Position numbers and translations under genes: made by a program
The notes under the pieces: model-generated
The model's input: only the letters and a program-made list of their open reading frames with translations
What the model was told of the DNA's origin: nothing
Databases searched by the model: none
NCBI GenBank assembly: GCA_030591105.1
Contig: JAUVBS010000113.1
Location: 1 to 6,828 of the forward strand
Origin: a bacterium
Lineage (GTDB): Bacteria; Krumholzibacteriota; Krumholzibacteriia; LZORAL124-64-63
Direction: 5' to 3'
Length of the DNA: 6,828 nucleotides
In this document: piece after piece, positions 1-5,491 of the stretch
Layout of the letters: every line of letters begins with the position of its first letter
Numbering within the stretch: the stretch's first letter is position 1

Positions 1-105
1 CAACGCGACCATCGCTAGCATCACCAGCAAGATCAGCAGGTATCCTGATACGCGCACCGGACCGAGAACATCAGCCTGGACCGTGGCGGTGGATCGTGAA
101 AACAT
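1..105 (-). CDS. N-terminal fragment of a membrane protein, cut by the left window edge
   Basis: Only the first 35 codons lie in the window, and the frame is open to position 1. The ATG at 105-103 is preceded on the minus strand by an AAGGGG Shine-Dalgarno-like stretch about 6 bases upstream, which supports this start. The visible protein has a short polar N-terminus (MFSRSTATVQADVLGPVR) and then a strongly hydrophobic run from about residue 21 to the edge, consistent with one membrane-spanning segment and a cytoplasmic N-terminus. This pattern, with the phrase LGPVRVS before the helix, resembles the start of HlyD/CvaA-type membrane fusion (export adaptor) proteins, but 35 residues are too few to assign a family. 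It is transcribed away from the zinc-ribbon gene, sharing a 269-base divergent intergenic region. Confidence 0.55.
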   Translation of the reverse strand, partial: MFSRSTATVQADVLGPVRVSGYLLILLVMLAMVAL

Positions 106-270
106 CTCGTCCCCTTTGCATTCGCACTCGGAATTCAGGCTTCGTCTCGAGGTCGGCCGGTACCTGCGCTCGCCGGAGACCTTAACCTGTGAGATCCCGC
201 CTGGGCAAACGCTAACTCGATCACCACTGATGAGAATCCGGACCAGCAGACATACCAGACTGTAACAATC

Positions 271-299
271 TTGCTTCACGCCCGCGAATCGTCTAATAT
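271..299 (+). promoter_or_regulatory. Candidate sigma-70 promoter for the zinc-ribbon gene
   Basis: A TTGCTT box (271-276) and a TAATAT box (294-299) are separated by 17 bases, the ideal housekeeping spacing. Transcription would begin near 306 and give a leader of about 70 bases before the start at 375. The rest of the divergent region (106-374) shows no other convincing signal apart from a 10-base palindrome, GCACCGGTGC, at 331-340 in the leader, which might be an operator or chance. Confidence 0.4.
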
Positions 300-374
300 T
301 TGGTTCTGTTCATCATCGGTAGTTGCCGTCGCACCGGTGCCGGCCGCTGCCTCGCGATCGTCCAAGGAGAGATC

Positions 375-617
375 ATGCACGACGGCTGTGCTGGACCCAG
401 CGCCGATGGTAAGGCGATGGCTGACAAGGTTCGGATGATGGGATTCGCCGCGATGCCCATGCCGGCCCCGCTTCAGATCACCTGCAGTAACTGCGGTAGC
501 GATTTCGAGATGATACGATTCGAAGCGTCCTGCCCCGACTGCCGGATGACTTACGCGGTCACGCCGTGTAGCGCCGACGACCCGGCGAAGGTAAAACCTG
601 CAGGCATCGATTACTGA
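375..617 (+). CDS. Small zinc-ribbon protein, conserved hypothetical type
   Basis: This 80-residue protein has no signal peptide or membrane segment, so it should be cytoplasmic. Two CxxC knuckles, C37-S-N-C40 and C53-P-D-C56, are separated by 12 residues, the arrangement of a rubredoxin-like or zinc-ribbon fold binding one metal ion. A further cysteine lies near the N-terminus (C5) and another follows the ribbon (C65, in VTPC). The segment before the ribbon is rich in methionine and proline (MGFAAMPMPAPLQIT). The ATG at 375 is chosen because AAGGAGAG lies just upstream at good spacing; a TTG 75 bases earlier in the same frame lacks a ribosome site and would fall inside the predicted promoter and leader. 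The gene converges on ppsR with only 15 bases between the stop codons. The role is unknown; zinc ribbons of this size often bind nucleic acid or a protein partner. The metal-binding call is firm, the function is not. Confidence 0.75.
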   Translation: MHDGCAGPSADGKAMADKVRMMGFAAMPMPAPLQITCSNCGSDFEMIRFEASCPDCRMTYAVTPCSADDPAKVKPAGIDY

Positions 618-632
618 TACCCGGACCGACCA

Positions 633-1490
633 TCACGCCAGCTTGTGCGCGTCGTCACCCAGGCGGCGCGTTATCATGACGATCGCCTCGCGGGCGCTCG
701 ACTCGATCGGCTTGGCGGTGACATCGATGGAGGTGACGCGGCGGCGGCGGAATTCCTGGCGCGCCAGTTCGGTCTCGTCGAAAATCCGCGCCGGATCGAT
801 GTAGTCGGTACTGCCGCTGAGTCCGGTCTCCGCGTGGCGCTTCTGGCGGTGCTGGCGTAGCTGGTCGGGCTCGATCACCAGACCGATGATACGACGGCGG
901 TCGATCGCGTCCAATTGCACCGGCAACGCCACGCGCGGTACCAACGGCAAGTTGGCCACCAGCCAGCCCTGCATCGCCAGGTACATGCTCAGCGGGGTCT
1001 TGCCCGCGCGCGATACACCGACCAACACGATCTCCGCATCCTGCAACGAGCGCAGACCTTGACCGTCGTCGTGTTCGATGGCGAATTCGATGGCCTGAAC
1101 CCGCCGGAAGTAATCGGAACGGAGCTGGCGATACAGCCCCGGTTTGGCCAGAGGTTGCTGGCCCAGCATCACCGAGAGTTGTTGCAGCAGGTCACCCATC
1201 AGGTCGACGGCCGGCACACCCGCTTCGGCGCTGCGCTTGATCAGCTCCTCGCGCAGCCGGGGGTCGACCAGGGTGTGCACGATCAGTCCGCCGCCGCTGG
1301 CGGCGCGGGCCACGGTCTCGACGATGGCCGAGCGACGGCGCACCAGAGACACCTTTTCCACCGGTATCTGAACGTCGGGAAACTGTACCAGGACAGTGCT
1401 GACGACCTGCTCACCGCTCGATCCCGTACCGCCGGAGACGATATAGATCGGCGGCGTCACCTCGCCACCGTCCGCTGCGGTTGGTCCCAT
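633..1490 (-). CDS. ppsR: Pyruvate, water dikinase (PEP synthase)/PPDK regulatory kinase-phosphorylase, DUF299 family
   Basis: Family members switch PEP synthase or pyruvate phosphate dikinase off by ADP-dependent phosphorylation of a threonine next to the catalytic histidine, and on again by phosphate-dependent removal, so they set the balance between glycolysis and gluconeogenesis in the cytoplasm. The 285-residue length matches the usual size of about 270-280. Family hallmarks are the N-terminal VSGGTGSSGEQ (18-28), GLYRQL..DYF..VQAIEFAIEHDDG (118-143), the P-loop GVSRAGKTPLSMYLA (158-172) and NLPLVP (180-185). The P-loop reads RAGKT where many relatives have RTSKT. The ATG at 1490 has CAGGAGGG upstream at about 6 bases; an in-frame ATG 48 bases earlier would place that ribosome site inside the coding region. 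The target enzyme is not encoded in the window, so whether it acts on PEP synthase or PPDK cannot be told. The gene symbol follows the family name. Confidence 0.9.
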   Translation of the reverse strand: MGPTAADGGEVTPPIYIVSGGTGSSGEQVVSTVLVQFPDVQIPVEKVSLVRRRSAIVETVARAASGGGLIVHTLVDPRLREELIKRSAEAGVPAVDLMGDLLQQLSVMLGQQPLAKPGLYRQLRSDYFRRVQAIEFAIEHDDGQGLRSLQDAEIVLVGVSRAGKTPLSMYLAMQGWLVANLPLVPRVALPVQLDAIDRRRIIGLVIEPDQLRQHRQKRHAETGLSGSTDYIDPARIFDETELARQEFRRRRVTSIDVTAKPIESSAREAIVMITRRLGDDAHKLA

Positions 1491-1554
1491 GGAGCACCCT
1501 CCTGCCCAGAACCGTGGGGGCCACCCGGGGCCGCTCACCTTTTCTCAAACATAA

Positions 1555-1581
1555 TGTAACCCTGACTCACCCTTTGGCGTC
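1555..1581 (+). promoter_or_regulatory. Candidate ECF-type promoter of the sigma-factor operon
   Basis: TGTAAC (1555-1560) and CGTC (1578-1581) are separated by 17 bases. The AAC core in the -35 box and a CGTC/CGAC-type -10 box are typical of promoters read by ECF sigma factors, for example the Bacillus SigX/SigW/SigM group. Transcription would start about 6-8 bases downstream, at or next to the ATG at 1590, so the message may be leaderless. This agrees with the absence of a Shine-Dalgarno site there. The position suggests that the sigma factor reads its own operon. This is pattern matching only. Confidence 0.4.
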
Positions 1582-1589
1582 TGTTCTTT

Positions 1590-2135
1590 ATGACAATGAC
1601 GCGCGCAACGTTTCAAGAGCTATTGCAGGCCCAGCGCGACCGGGTCTACAGCTACGCCCTCTACGTCCTGCATAATCGCGAGGACGCGGAGGACGTCGCC
1701 CAGGAAACATTTGTCCGGACCTGGCAACGCTGCCAGGCGACCGAGGAGCGAGGGATGGTGGCTTTCCTGCACCGAACCGCCCACAACCTCTGCATCGACG
1801 CGATACGGCGACGACGACGGGCGAGCTTGCGGATCGTCGATCCCGAAGCGGTCGACGTCGAAGCGATTGCCGGGCCGCGCAACACAACCGACGACCCGGA
1901 GCTGAAACTCCTGCTCGGCGACCGGCGACGCACACTGCTGGCCGCTCTGGCCGAACTGTCCGCTGAGGATCGGAGTTACATGGTTCTGCACTACTTCCAG
2001 GGACTGACGTTTCGCGAGATCGCCGCAGCCAGCGGTGGCAACACCAGCACGGTCAAGGTGCGGGTCCACCGCGCGCGCCGAAAACTCAGGAATACCTTGA
2101 GCGAGCTAAACCCGGCCCGGATTCAGGAGGGATGA
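1590..2135 (+). CDS. ECF-family RNA polymerase sigma factor
   Basis: This 181-residue protein has the minimal two-domain ECF layout. The sigma-2 domain (about 12-78) contains the core-binding motif DAEDVAQETFVRTW (32-45) and the -10 recognition helix around FLHRTAHNLCIDAIRRRRR (59-77). A variable acidic linker follows, then the sigma-4 domain (about 112-168) with the helix-turn-helix in LTFREIAAASGGNTSTVKVRVHRARRKLR, which reads the -35 box. It directs RNA polymerase to a specific regulon. It is the first gene of a tight unit: its stop lies 2 bases before the preferred start of the putative anti-sigma gene, and the ribosome site of that gene lies inside the last codons of this one. No Shine-Dalgarno is visible before its ATG; ATG 1596 in the same frame is a possible alternative. 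The signal it answers to cannot be read from sequence. Confidence 0.93.
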   Translation: MTMTRATFQELLQAQRDRVYSYALYVLHNREDAEDVAQETFVRTWQRCQATEERGMVAFLHRTAHNLCIDAIRRRRRASLRIVDPEAVDVEAIAGPRNTTDDPELKLLLGDRRRTLLAALAELSAEDRSYMVLHYFQGLTFREIAAASGGNTSTVKVRVHRARRKLRNTLSELNPARIQEG

Positions 2136-2140
2136 TCATG
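2125..2140 (+). promoter_or_regulatory. Ribosome binding site deciding the anti-sigma start
   Basis: AGGAGG (2125-2130) is followed by two in-frame ATGs. The one at 2132 is a single base away, too close for initiation, while the one at 2138 lies 7 bases away, the optimum. The second is therefore preferred. Confidence 0.7.
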
Positions 2141-2683
2141 CCGTTCGACCCCGACGAACGCTGTGACGCAAATGGACACCGTGATGCCAACACCGGTGCA
2201 GATACCGATGCCAGCACCGCGCACGACGGTGTGGCTGAGCAGGCTGAACAACTGGTCCGCGAAGCGTTTGCGGCGCTGCCCGTGGTGCCGTGCCCCGACG
2301 ACGTCGTGCGGCGGATCGAACAGGTTGTGAACGAGACCGAGTCTCCGCTCGGCGCAGGGACGATGACGACCGGCCGGCACCGGACCTGGGCCCGCTGGCT
2401 CCCGACCGTCGGTAGCGTGGCTGCCGCTGCTGCGATTGCCTGGCTACTCTTCGCACACCCGACTAACCGCACCGAACCGATCGTTCGGCAGGGTGACGGC
2501 GGTGCCACAAGTGTCGGTATTGCCGACACACGAGAAGCCAGGCAGGGCCTGGCACTAGCAACCCAGATGCTCCAACGCTCCGAACAGATCTTGTTGGAGG
2601 AAGCCTTTGTCAAACCGCTTCCTGGGGCAGTCAGAAATTCACTTCGCAAGACCGTGTCGCTCGTACAAGGAGGATGGGGATGA
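2138..2683 (+). CDS. Putative anti-sigma factor, single-pass membrane protein
   Basis: This 181-residue protein (from ATG 2138) directly follows the ECF sigma gene, the classic place for its inhibitor. Residues 1 to about 85 are hydrophilic and should be cytoplasmic, where an anti-sigma domain would hold the sigma factor. One membrane helix follows (LPTVGSVAAAAAIAWLLFA, about 88-106), then a periplasmic or extracytoplasmic tail of about 75 residues. The tail ends in a predicted amphipathic stretch (ARQGLALATQMLQRSEQILLEE). The H-x3-C-x2-C zinc motif of ZAS-type anti-sigma factors is absent, so this would be a non-zinc class. The first 30 residues are low-complexity (D/A/N/T/G) and encoded by an imperfect 24-base repeat. 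The stop overlaps the next start as ATGA. The role is inferred from gene order and topology, not from a recognised domain. Confidence 0.65.
   Translation: MPFDPDERCDANGHRDANTGADTDASTAHDGVAEQAEQLVREAFAALPVVPCPDDVVRRIEQVVNETESPLGAGTMTTGRHRTWARWLPTVGSVAAAAAIAWLLFAHPTNRTEPIVRQGDGGATSVGIADTREARQGLALATQMLQRSEQILLEEAFVKPLPGAVRNSLRKTVSLVQGGWG
2183..2219 (+). repeat. Imperfect tandem repeat, 24-base period, in the anti-sigma N-terminus
   Basis: GATGCCAACACCG (2183-2195) recurs as GATGCCAGCACCG (2207-2219) with one mismatch, exactly 8 codons apart. It encodes D-A-N-T and D-A-S-T within a D/A/T/G-rich stretch. The in-frame period would allow length change without breaking the gene. Confidence 0.5.
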
Positions 2684-3240
2684 AGATCCTCAAGTCTGTT
2701 CTCACCGTGACCCTGCTCCTGGCGCTGGTCGTACCCATCGCCGCGAAAGAGGTCGACCTCACGAAGATGCCGGGCTACGTCGATCTGAGTCGGATCGCGA
2801 TCCCGAGCGGCGCCGAGGACATCGTCGACATCGACATAGACGGGGAAATGCTCCAGATGGCCTCGTCCGACACCGGCGGCAACCTGCAACGGGCGCTTGC
2901 CGATCTCAAGTCCGTGCGCGTCAAATCGTTCGATATGGACGAAAAGGTAACCGACGAGATGCGACCGATCATCGAGAAAATGCGCAAGCAACTCGAGAAG
3001 GATGATTGGGATCAGATGATCTACGTCAAGAACGATGACGAGTCGTTCACGGTCAGCGTGAAGAAGGACAAGGACAAGGGCAAGATGGTCGGCCTGATGG
3101 TCATCGCTTTCGAGCCCGAGGACAGCGTCACGTTCGTCAACATCATCGGCAATCTGAATTTCAAGAGCCTCGCGGCTTTGATCGACGAATTCGGCGATGG
3201 TGAATTCGAAGAACTGCTCGAAAGTCTGGATGAGACCTAG
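2680..3240 (+). CDS. Exported DUF4252-family protein of the sigma-factor operon
   Basis: This 186-residue protein has a Sec signal peptide: MKILK, a hydrophobic core (about 6-20), and a likely cut after IAA (residue 22), leaving a soluble, acidic and lysine-rich periplasmic domain. The mature part fits DUF4252: an LSRIAIP segment, a block on conserved VRVKSFD, then WDQMIYVKNDDESFTVSVKK, a GLMVIAFEPEDSVTFVNIIGNL strand pair and the FKSLAALIDEF helix. DUF4252 proteins are commonly encoded beside ECF sigma and anti-sigma genes, as here, but their biochemical role is unknown. The start is set by AAGGAGG at 2667-2673: ATG 2674 abuts it, while ATG 2680 is 6 bases away and overlaps the upstream stop as ATGA, implying translational coupling. 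It is the last gene of the unit and is followed by a terminator hairpin. It may sense or damp envelope stress together with the membrane anti-sigma protein; that is inference. Confidence 0.8.
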   Translation: MKILKSVLTVTLLLALVVPIAAKEVDLTKMPGYVDLSRIAIPSGAEDIVDIDIDGEMLQMASSDTGGNLQRALADLKSVRVKSFDMDEKVTDEMRPIIEKMRKQLEKDDWDQMIYVKNDDESFTVSVKKDKDKGKMVGLMVIAFEPEDSVTFVNIIGNLNFKSLAALIDEFGDGEFEELLESLDET

Positions 3241-3248
3241 TTCCAGGG

Positions 3249-3284
3249 CCGGGCTCGGTCCAATCACCCACGGATCGAGCCCGG
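3249..3284 (+). terminator. Terminator hairpin after the sigma/anti-sigma/DUF4252 unit
   Basis: A 13-base-pair stem (3249-3261 with 3272-3284, one G-T wobble) closes a 10-base loop, 8 bases after the DUF4252 stop. The U-tract is weak (TTCTC), so termination may be partial or factor-assisted. It marks the end of the three-gene unit. Confidence 0.6.
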
Positions 3285-3412
3285 TTCTCACCTACGGCAC
3301 ACCGGCCTGCCCGATCCTCGGTGATCAAACCACTTGCCCGATCGATAGCAGTTCAAACCACCACTGGAACAGTAGGTATTTGCGAAATGGGCACGGTTTT
3401 ATCCACATCGTG

Positions 3413-3442
3413 TTGCACCGCGCAAGCGCTCCATGTTATGGT
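3413..3442 (+). promoter_or_regulatory. Candidate sigma-70 promoter for the three-cysteine exported protein
   Basis: TTGCAC (3413-3418) and TATGGT (3437-3442) are 18 bases apart, and the -10 is preceded by TGT (3434-3436), an extended -10 motif. The leader to the ATG at 3515 would be about 65 bases. Nothing else convincing was seen in the intergenic stretch 3285-3514. Confidence 0.4.
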
Positions 3443-3514
3443 CACGCGCAGAGATCTTCTGAAAGGCCCTCACTGGGGGGCTGCTCGGGCACACTTCTCC
3501 AGGGAGGTACGGGG

Positions 3515-4063
3515 ATGTTGCGTTTGCGCTGGTACCACTTGGCCGCTCTGGTTTTCATCGTGGGAATGATCGCCTCGCCCGCTCTCGCCGACGAGATCGT
3601 GTTGACGCTAGACGCCGTCGGCGTCAGCGCGTGCGACACTCCCTGGAACGAAAGTTCCTGCGCGCTGTGGTTCACCGAAACGATCGACGGGGACTACGGT
3701 CATCCGCCGGGTTATTGCCTCCCGTCGCCTCAGCCCGATGGCGTGTACATCATGCCGGCGCGGCTGGTGGTCGATGTGAGCACCATCGAGGGGATCGAAT
3801 CCATCGAGGTCGATTACCAGGAGGCCAGCGATCCCGGTCGGACCAGGGTATTTCTCTACGACGGGGATGGTACAGCGTTCGTGGAGGAGTGGTCGCAGGG
3901 CATGGGCCTGGCAACCTTTGTGTTGGATGCGACTGGTCACGTCGTCGATCAACTGGCAATATCCGGCTGGGAGGCTGCCGTCTGGGAGATCCGTCTGATT
4001 GGCGCGATCCTCGTGGACAACGAACAGACCAGCTTCAGCGCGCTGAAGGCTGTCTATCGCTGA
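3515..4063 (+). CDS. Exported protein of unknown function with three cysteines and a K-x2-Y-R C-terminal tail
   Basis: I recognise no family. The 182-residue protein begins with a Sec signal peptide (basic MLRLRWYH, hydrophobic about 9-20, cut after ALA at residue 25). The mature part is rich in short beta-prone stretches (EIVLTLDAVGV, RLVVDVSTIEG, SIEVDYQEA, RVFLYDGDG), suggesting a beta-sandwich. Cysteines 40, 49 and 68 sit together near the N-terminus; two could form a disulfide. It ends EQTSFSALKAVYR, closely matching the tail of the exported protein at 5492-6304. The ATG at 3515 has AGGGAGG 7 bases upstream and places the signal peptide at the very N-terminus; the frame stays open back to about 3197, but that extension has no ribosome site and would bury the signal peptide. 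It is followed after 57 bases by the DUF418 gene on the same strand, so co-transcription is plausible. Confidence 0.78.
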   Translation: MLRLRWYHLAALVFIVGMIASPALADEIVLTLDAVGVSACDTPWNESSCALWFTETIDGDYGHPPGYCLPSPQPDGVYIMPARLVVDVSTIEGIESIEVDYQEASDPGRTRVFLYDGDGTAFVEEWSQGMGLATFVLDATGHVVDQLAISGWEAAVWEIRLIGAILVDNEQTSFSALKAVYR

Positions 4064-4120
4064 CCGGCGTGAGCTCGTAAGCGAACCAGCCACGAACCGA
4101 CTACGACCCGGAGGCTAACG

Positions 4121-5365
4121 GTGACCTCTGACGAGACGCCGTCATATTCCTCTGTCCAGAACGCTCTATCTCCTGCCCGCGACCGTATCGCCGCCATCGA
4201 CACGCTGCGCGGCGTCGCCGTGCTTGGCATCCTGGCCATGAACATCCAGAGCTTCGCCATGATCGGCGCGGCGTATTTTTTCCCCACCGCGTATGGCGAT
4301 TTGACCGGCGCCAATTTCGTGGTCTGGCTCCTGTCCGCAGTCCTGGCCCACCGCAAGTTCATGACGATCTTCTCGCTGCTCTTCGGCGCCGGGCTGATTC
4401 TGCAGTGGCAACGCGCCGAGGAGGCCGGTCGCCCGCTGGCCGGCTTCTGGTACCGCCGCATGTTCTGGTTGCTCGTGATCGGCCTCGTGCATGCGTACGT
4501 ATTTTGGCTCGGCGACATCCTCGTCCCGTACGCGCTGTGCGGATTCTTGATCTACCTGATGCGCCGGCTGCCGACCGGCTGGTTGGTGATCATCGGTGTC
4601 TTGATGCTGGCGATCGGTTCGGGGCTGTCGGTCATGGCTGGACTGTCTGCCCCTCACTGGCCACCCGAGGCGCTGGCCGAGTTCGTCGCCGACTGGCAAC
4701 CGTCGGCCGAGAAGGTGGCCGAAGAGCTGGCCGCCATGCGGGGCGGTTGGCTGGCACAGAACCAGGTCCGCTTGCCGGGCAGTTTGTTCATGCAGACCTT
4801 CGTGTTCCTGTTCAGCTCGCTCTGGCGTGTGGGCGGCTGTATGCTGCTCGGGATGGCGCTGATGAAGGGAGGGTACCTGACCGGCGAGAAGCCCCGGGCC
4901 TACATCACCTGGATCGTGCTGGCGATCGTGGTCGGTCTGCCGGTCAGCTTGCTGGGTGTACGCAGCGATTTCGCCCACGACTGGGAGCCGGTCTACGCTT
5001 TCTTCCTTGGTGCGCAGTACGGTTACTGGGCAAGCTTGCCGGTCGCTTTCGGCTGGATGGGTTTGGTACTGCTCGCCTGCCGGGGTGACTGGCTACCGGC
5101 CTTACGGCGGCGGCTGACCGCTGTCGGCCGCACTGCTCTGAGCTGCTACCTGCTGCAGACTGTGCTCTGTACGACACTCTTCTACGGGCACGGTTTCGGC
5201 CAGTTCGGCCACGTTTCGCGCGTCGGGCAGGCCGGCGTGACACTGGCTATCTGGGTCTTCTTGCTGTGGCTAGCGCCGTGGTGGCTCAGTCGGTTCCGCT
5301 TCGGCCCCGCGGAGTGGCTGTGGCGGACGCTTTCGTACCGTCAGCGGCAACCGCTGCGGCGGTGA
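4121..5365 (+). CDS. DUF418 domain (YeiB-type) polytopic inner-membrane protein
   Basis: This 414-residue protein opens with the family signature RIAAIDTLRGVAVLGILAMN (22-41). About ten hydrophobic segments follow (roughly 31-48, 66-95, 113-130, 133-148, 153-172, 222-247, 261-280, 293-318, 333-354, 370-390). The C-terminal DUF418 part includes WRVGGCMLLGMALMKGGYL (235-253), GRTALSCYLLQT (336-347) and the closing FRFGPAEWLWRTLSYR (392-407). Length is close to E. coli YeiB (about 385). DUF418 proteins are distantly related to membrane acyltransferases of the heparan-glucosaminide acetyltransferase type, but no substrate is established. The start is GTG, supported by GGAGG (4110-4114) 6 bases upstream. 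It sits between two exported-protein genes with matching C-terminal tails. A membrane acyl-transfer or handling role for those products is possible but is only suggested by position. Confidence 0.88.
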   Translation: MTSDETPSYSSVQNALSPARDRIAAIDTLRGVAVLGILAMNIQSFAMIGAAYFFPTAYGDLTGANFVVWLLSAVLAHRKFMTIFSLLFGAGLILQWQRAEEAGRPLAGFWYRRMFWLLVIGLVHAYVFWLGDILVPYALCGFLIYLMRRLPTGWLVIIGVLMLAIGSGLSVMAGLSAPHWPPEALAEFVADWQPSAEKVAEELAAMRGGWLAQNQVRLPGSLFMQTFVFLFSSLWRVGGCMLLGMALMKGGYLTGEKPRAYITWIVLAIVVGLPVSLLGVRSDFAHDWEPVYAFFLGAQYGYWASLPVAFGWMGLVLLACRGDWLPALRRRLTAVGRTALSCYLLQTVLCTTLFYGHGFGQFGHVSRVGQAGVTLAIWVFLLWLAPWWLSRFRFGPAEWLWRTLSYRQRQPLRR

Positions 5366-5390
5366 GCGGAGCCCCGACGGAGTTTTCCGC

Positions 5391-5420
5391 TTGCAATTCC
5401 CGAGCGGTTTTGTGTAGAAT
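5391..5420 (+). promoter_or_regulatory. Candidate sigma-70 promoter for the second exported protein
   Basis: TTGCAA (5391-5396) and TAGAAT (5415-5420) are separated by 18 bases, a good housekeeping match. Transcription would start near 5427 and give a leader of about 65 bases. It suggests this gene can be expressed independently of DUF418. Confidence 0.5.
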
Positions 5421-5491
5421 GCACTGGGGATATTCTGTTTCCGTTCACTGTTTCTCGCCTATCGTACCGAAAACTCGAATCTGGAGGGAAC

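Noticed and set aside
181..210. Minus-strand TTGCCC with TAAGGT as a promoter for the left-edge gene
   Set aside because: The spacing is acceptable but the -10 box is poor, and several equally weak alternatives exist in the same region.
261..287. Second TGTAAC box as a possible target of the same ECF sigma factor
   Set aside because: No CGTC-type -10 box lies at 16-18 bases; the nearest CGTC is 23 bases downstream, and a better sigma-70 promoter overlaps it.
331..340. Palindrome GCACCGGTGC in the leader of the zinc-ribbon gene
   Set aside because: A 10-base palindrome is expected by chance in GC-rich DNA, and no second copy of the full 10-mer was noticed. It is noted in the promoter entry but not called as an operator.
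915..1559. 214-codon plus-strand open frame opposite ppsR
   Set aside because: It is the complement of clear DUF299 coding sequence, and its product is arginine/histidine/glutamine-rich with no recognisable domain.
2086..3291. Long open frame (401 codons) on the minus strand across the sigma operon
   Set aside because: It is antisense to three well-supported genes with good ribosome sites. Its product is low-complexity (D/H/V/L-rich), as expected from the complement of biased codons, and matches no family I know.
3197..3514. N-terminal extension of the three-cysteine exported protein
   Set aside because: It would run through the terminator hairpin and the candidate promoter, has no ribosome site at its start and would bury the signal peptide.
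4166..4978. 270-codon minus-strand open frame opposite the DUF418 gene
   Set aside because: The translation is rich in Q, H, D and R without hydrophobic or domain patterns and mirrors the DUF418 coding sequence.
5365..5391. Possible terminator hairpin after DUF418 (AGCGGA with TCCGCT)
   Set aside because: The stem is only 6 base pairs around a 15-base loop, with no following T-tract.
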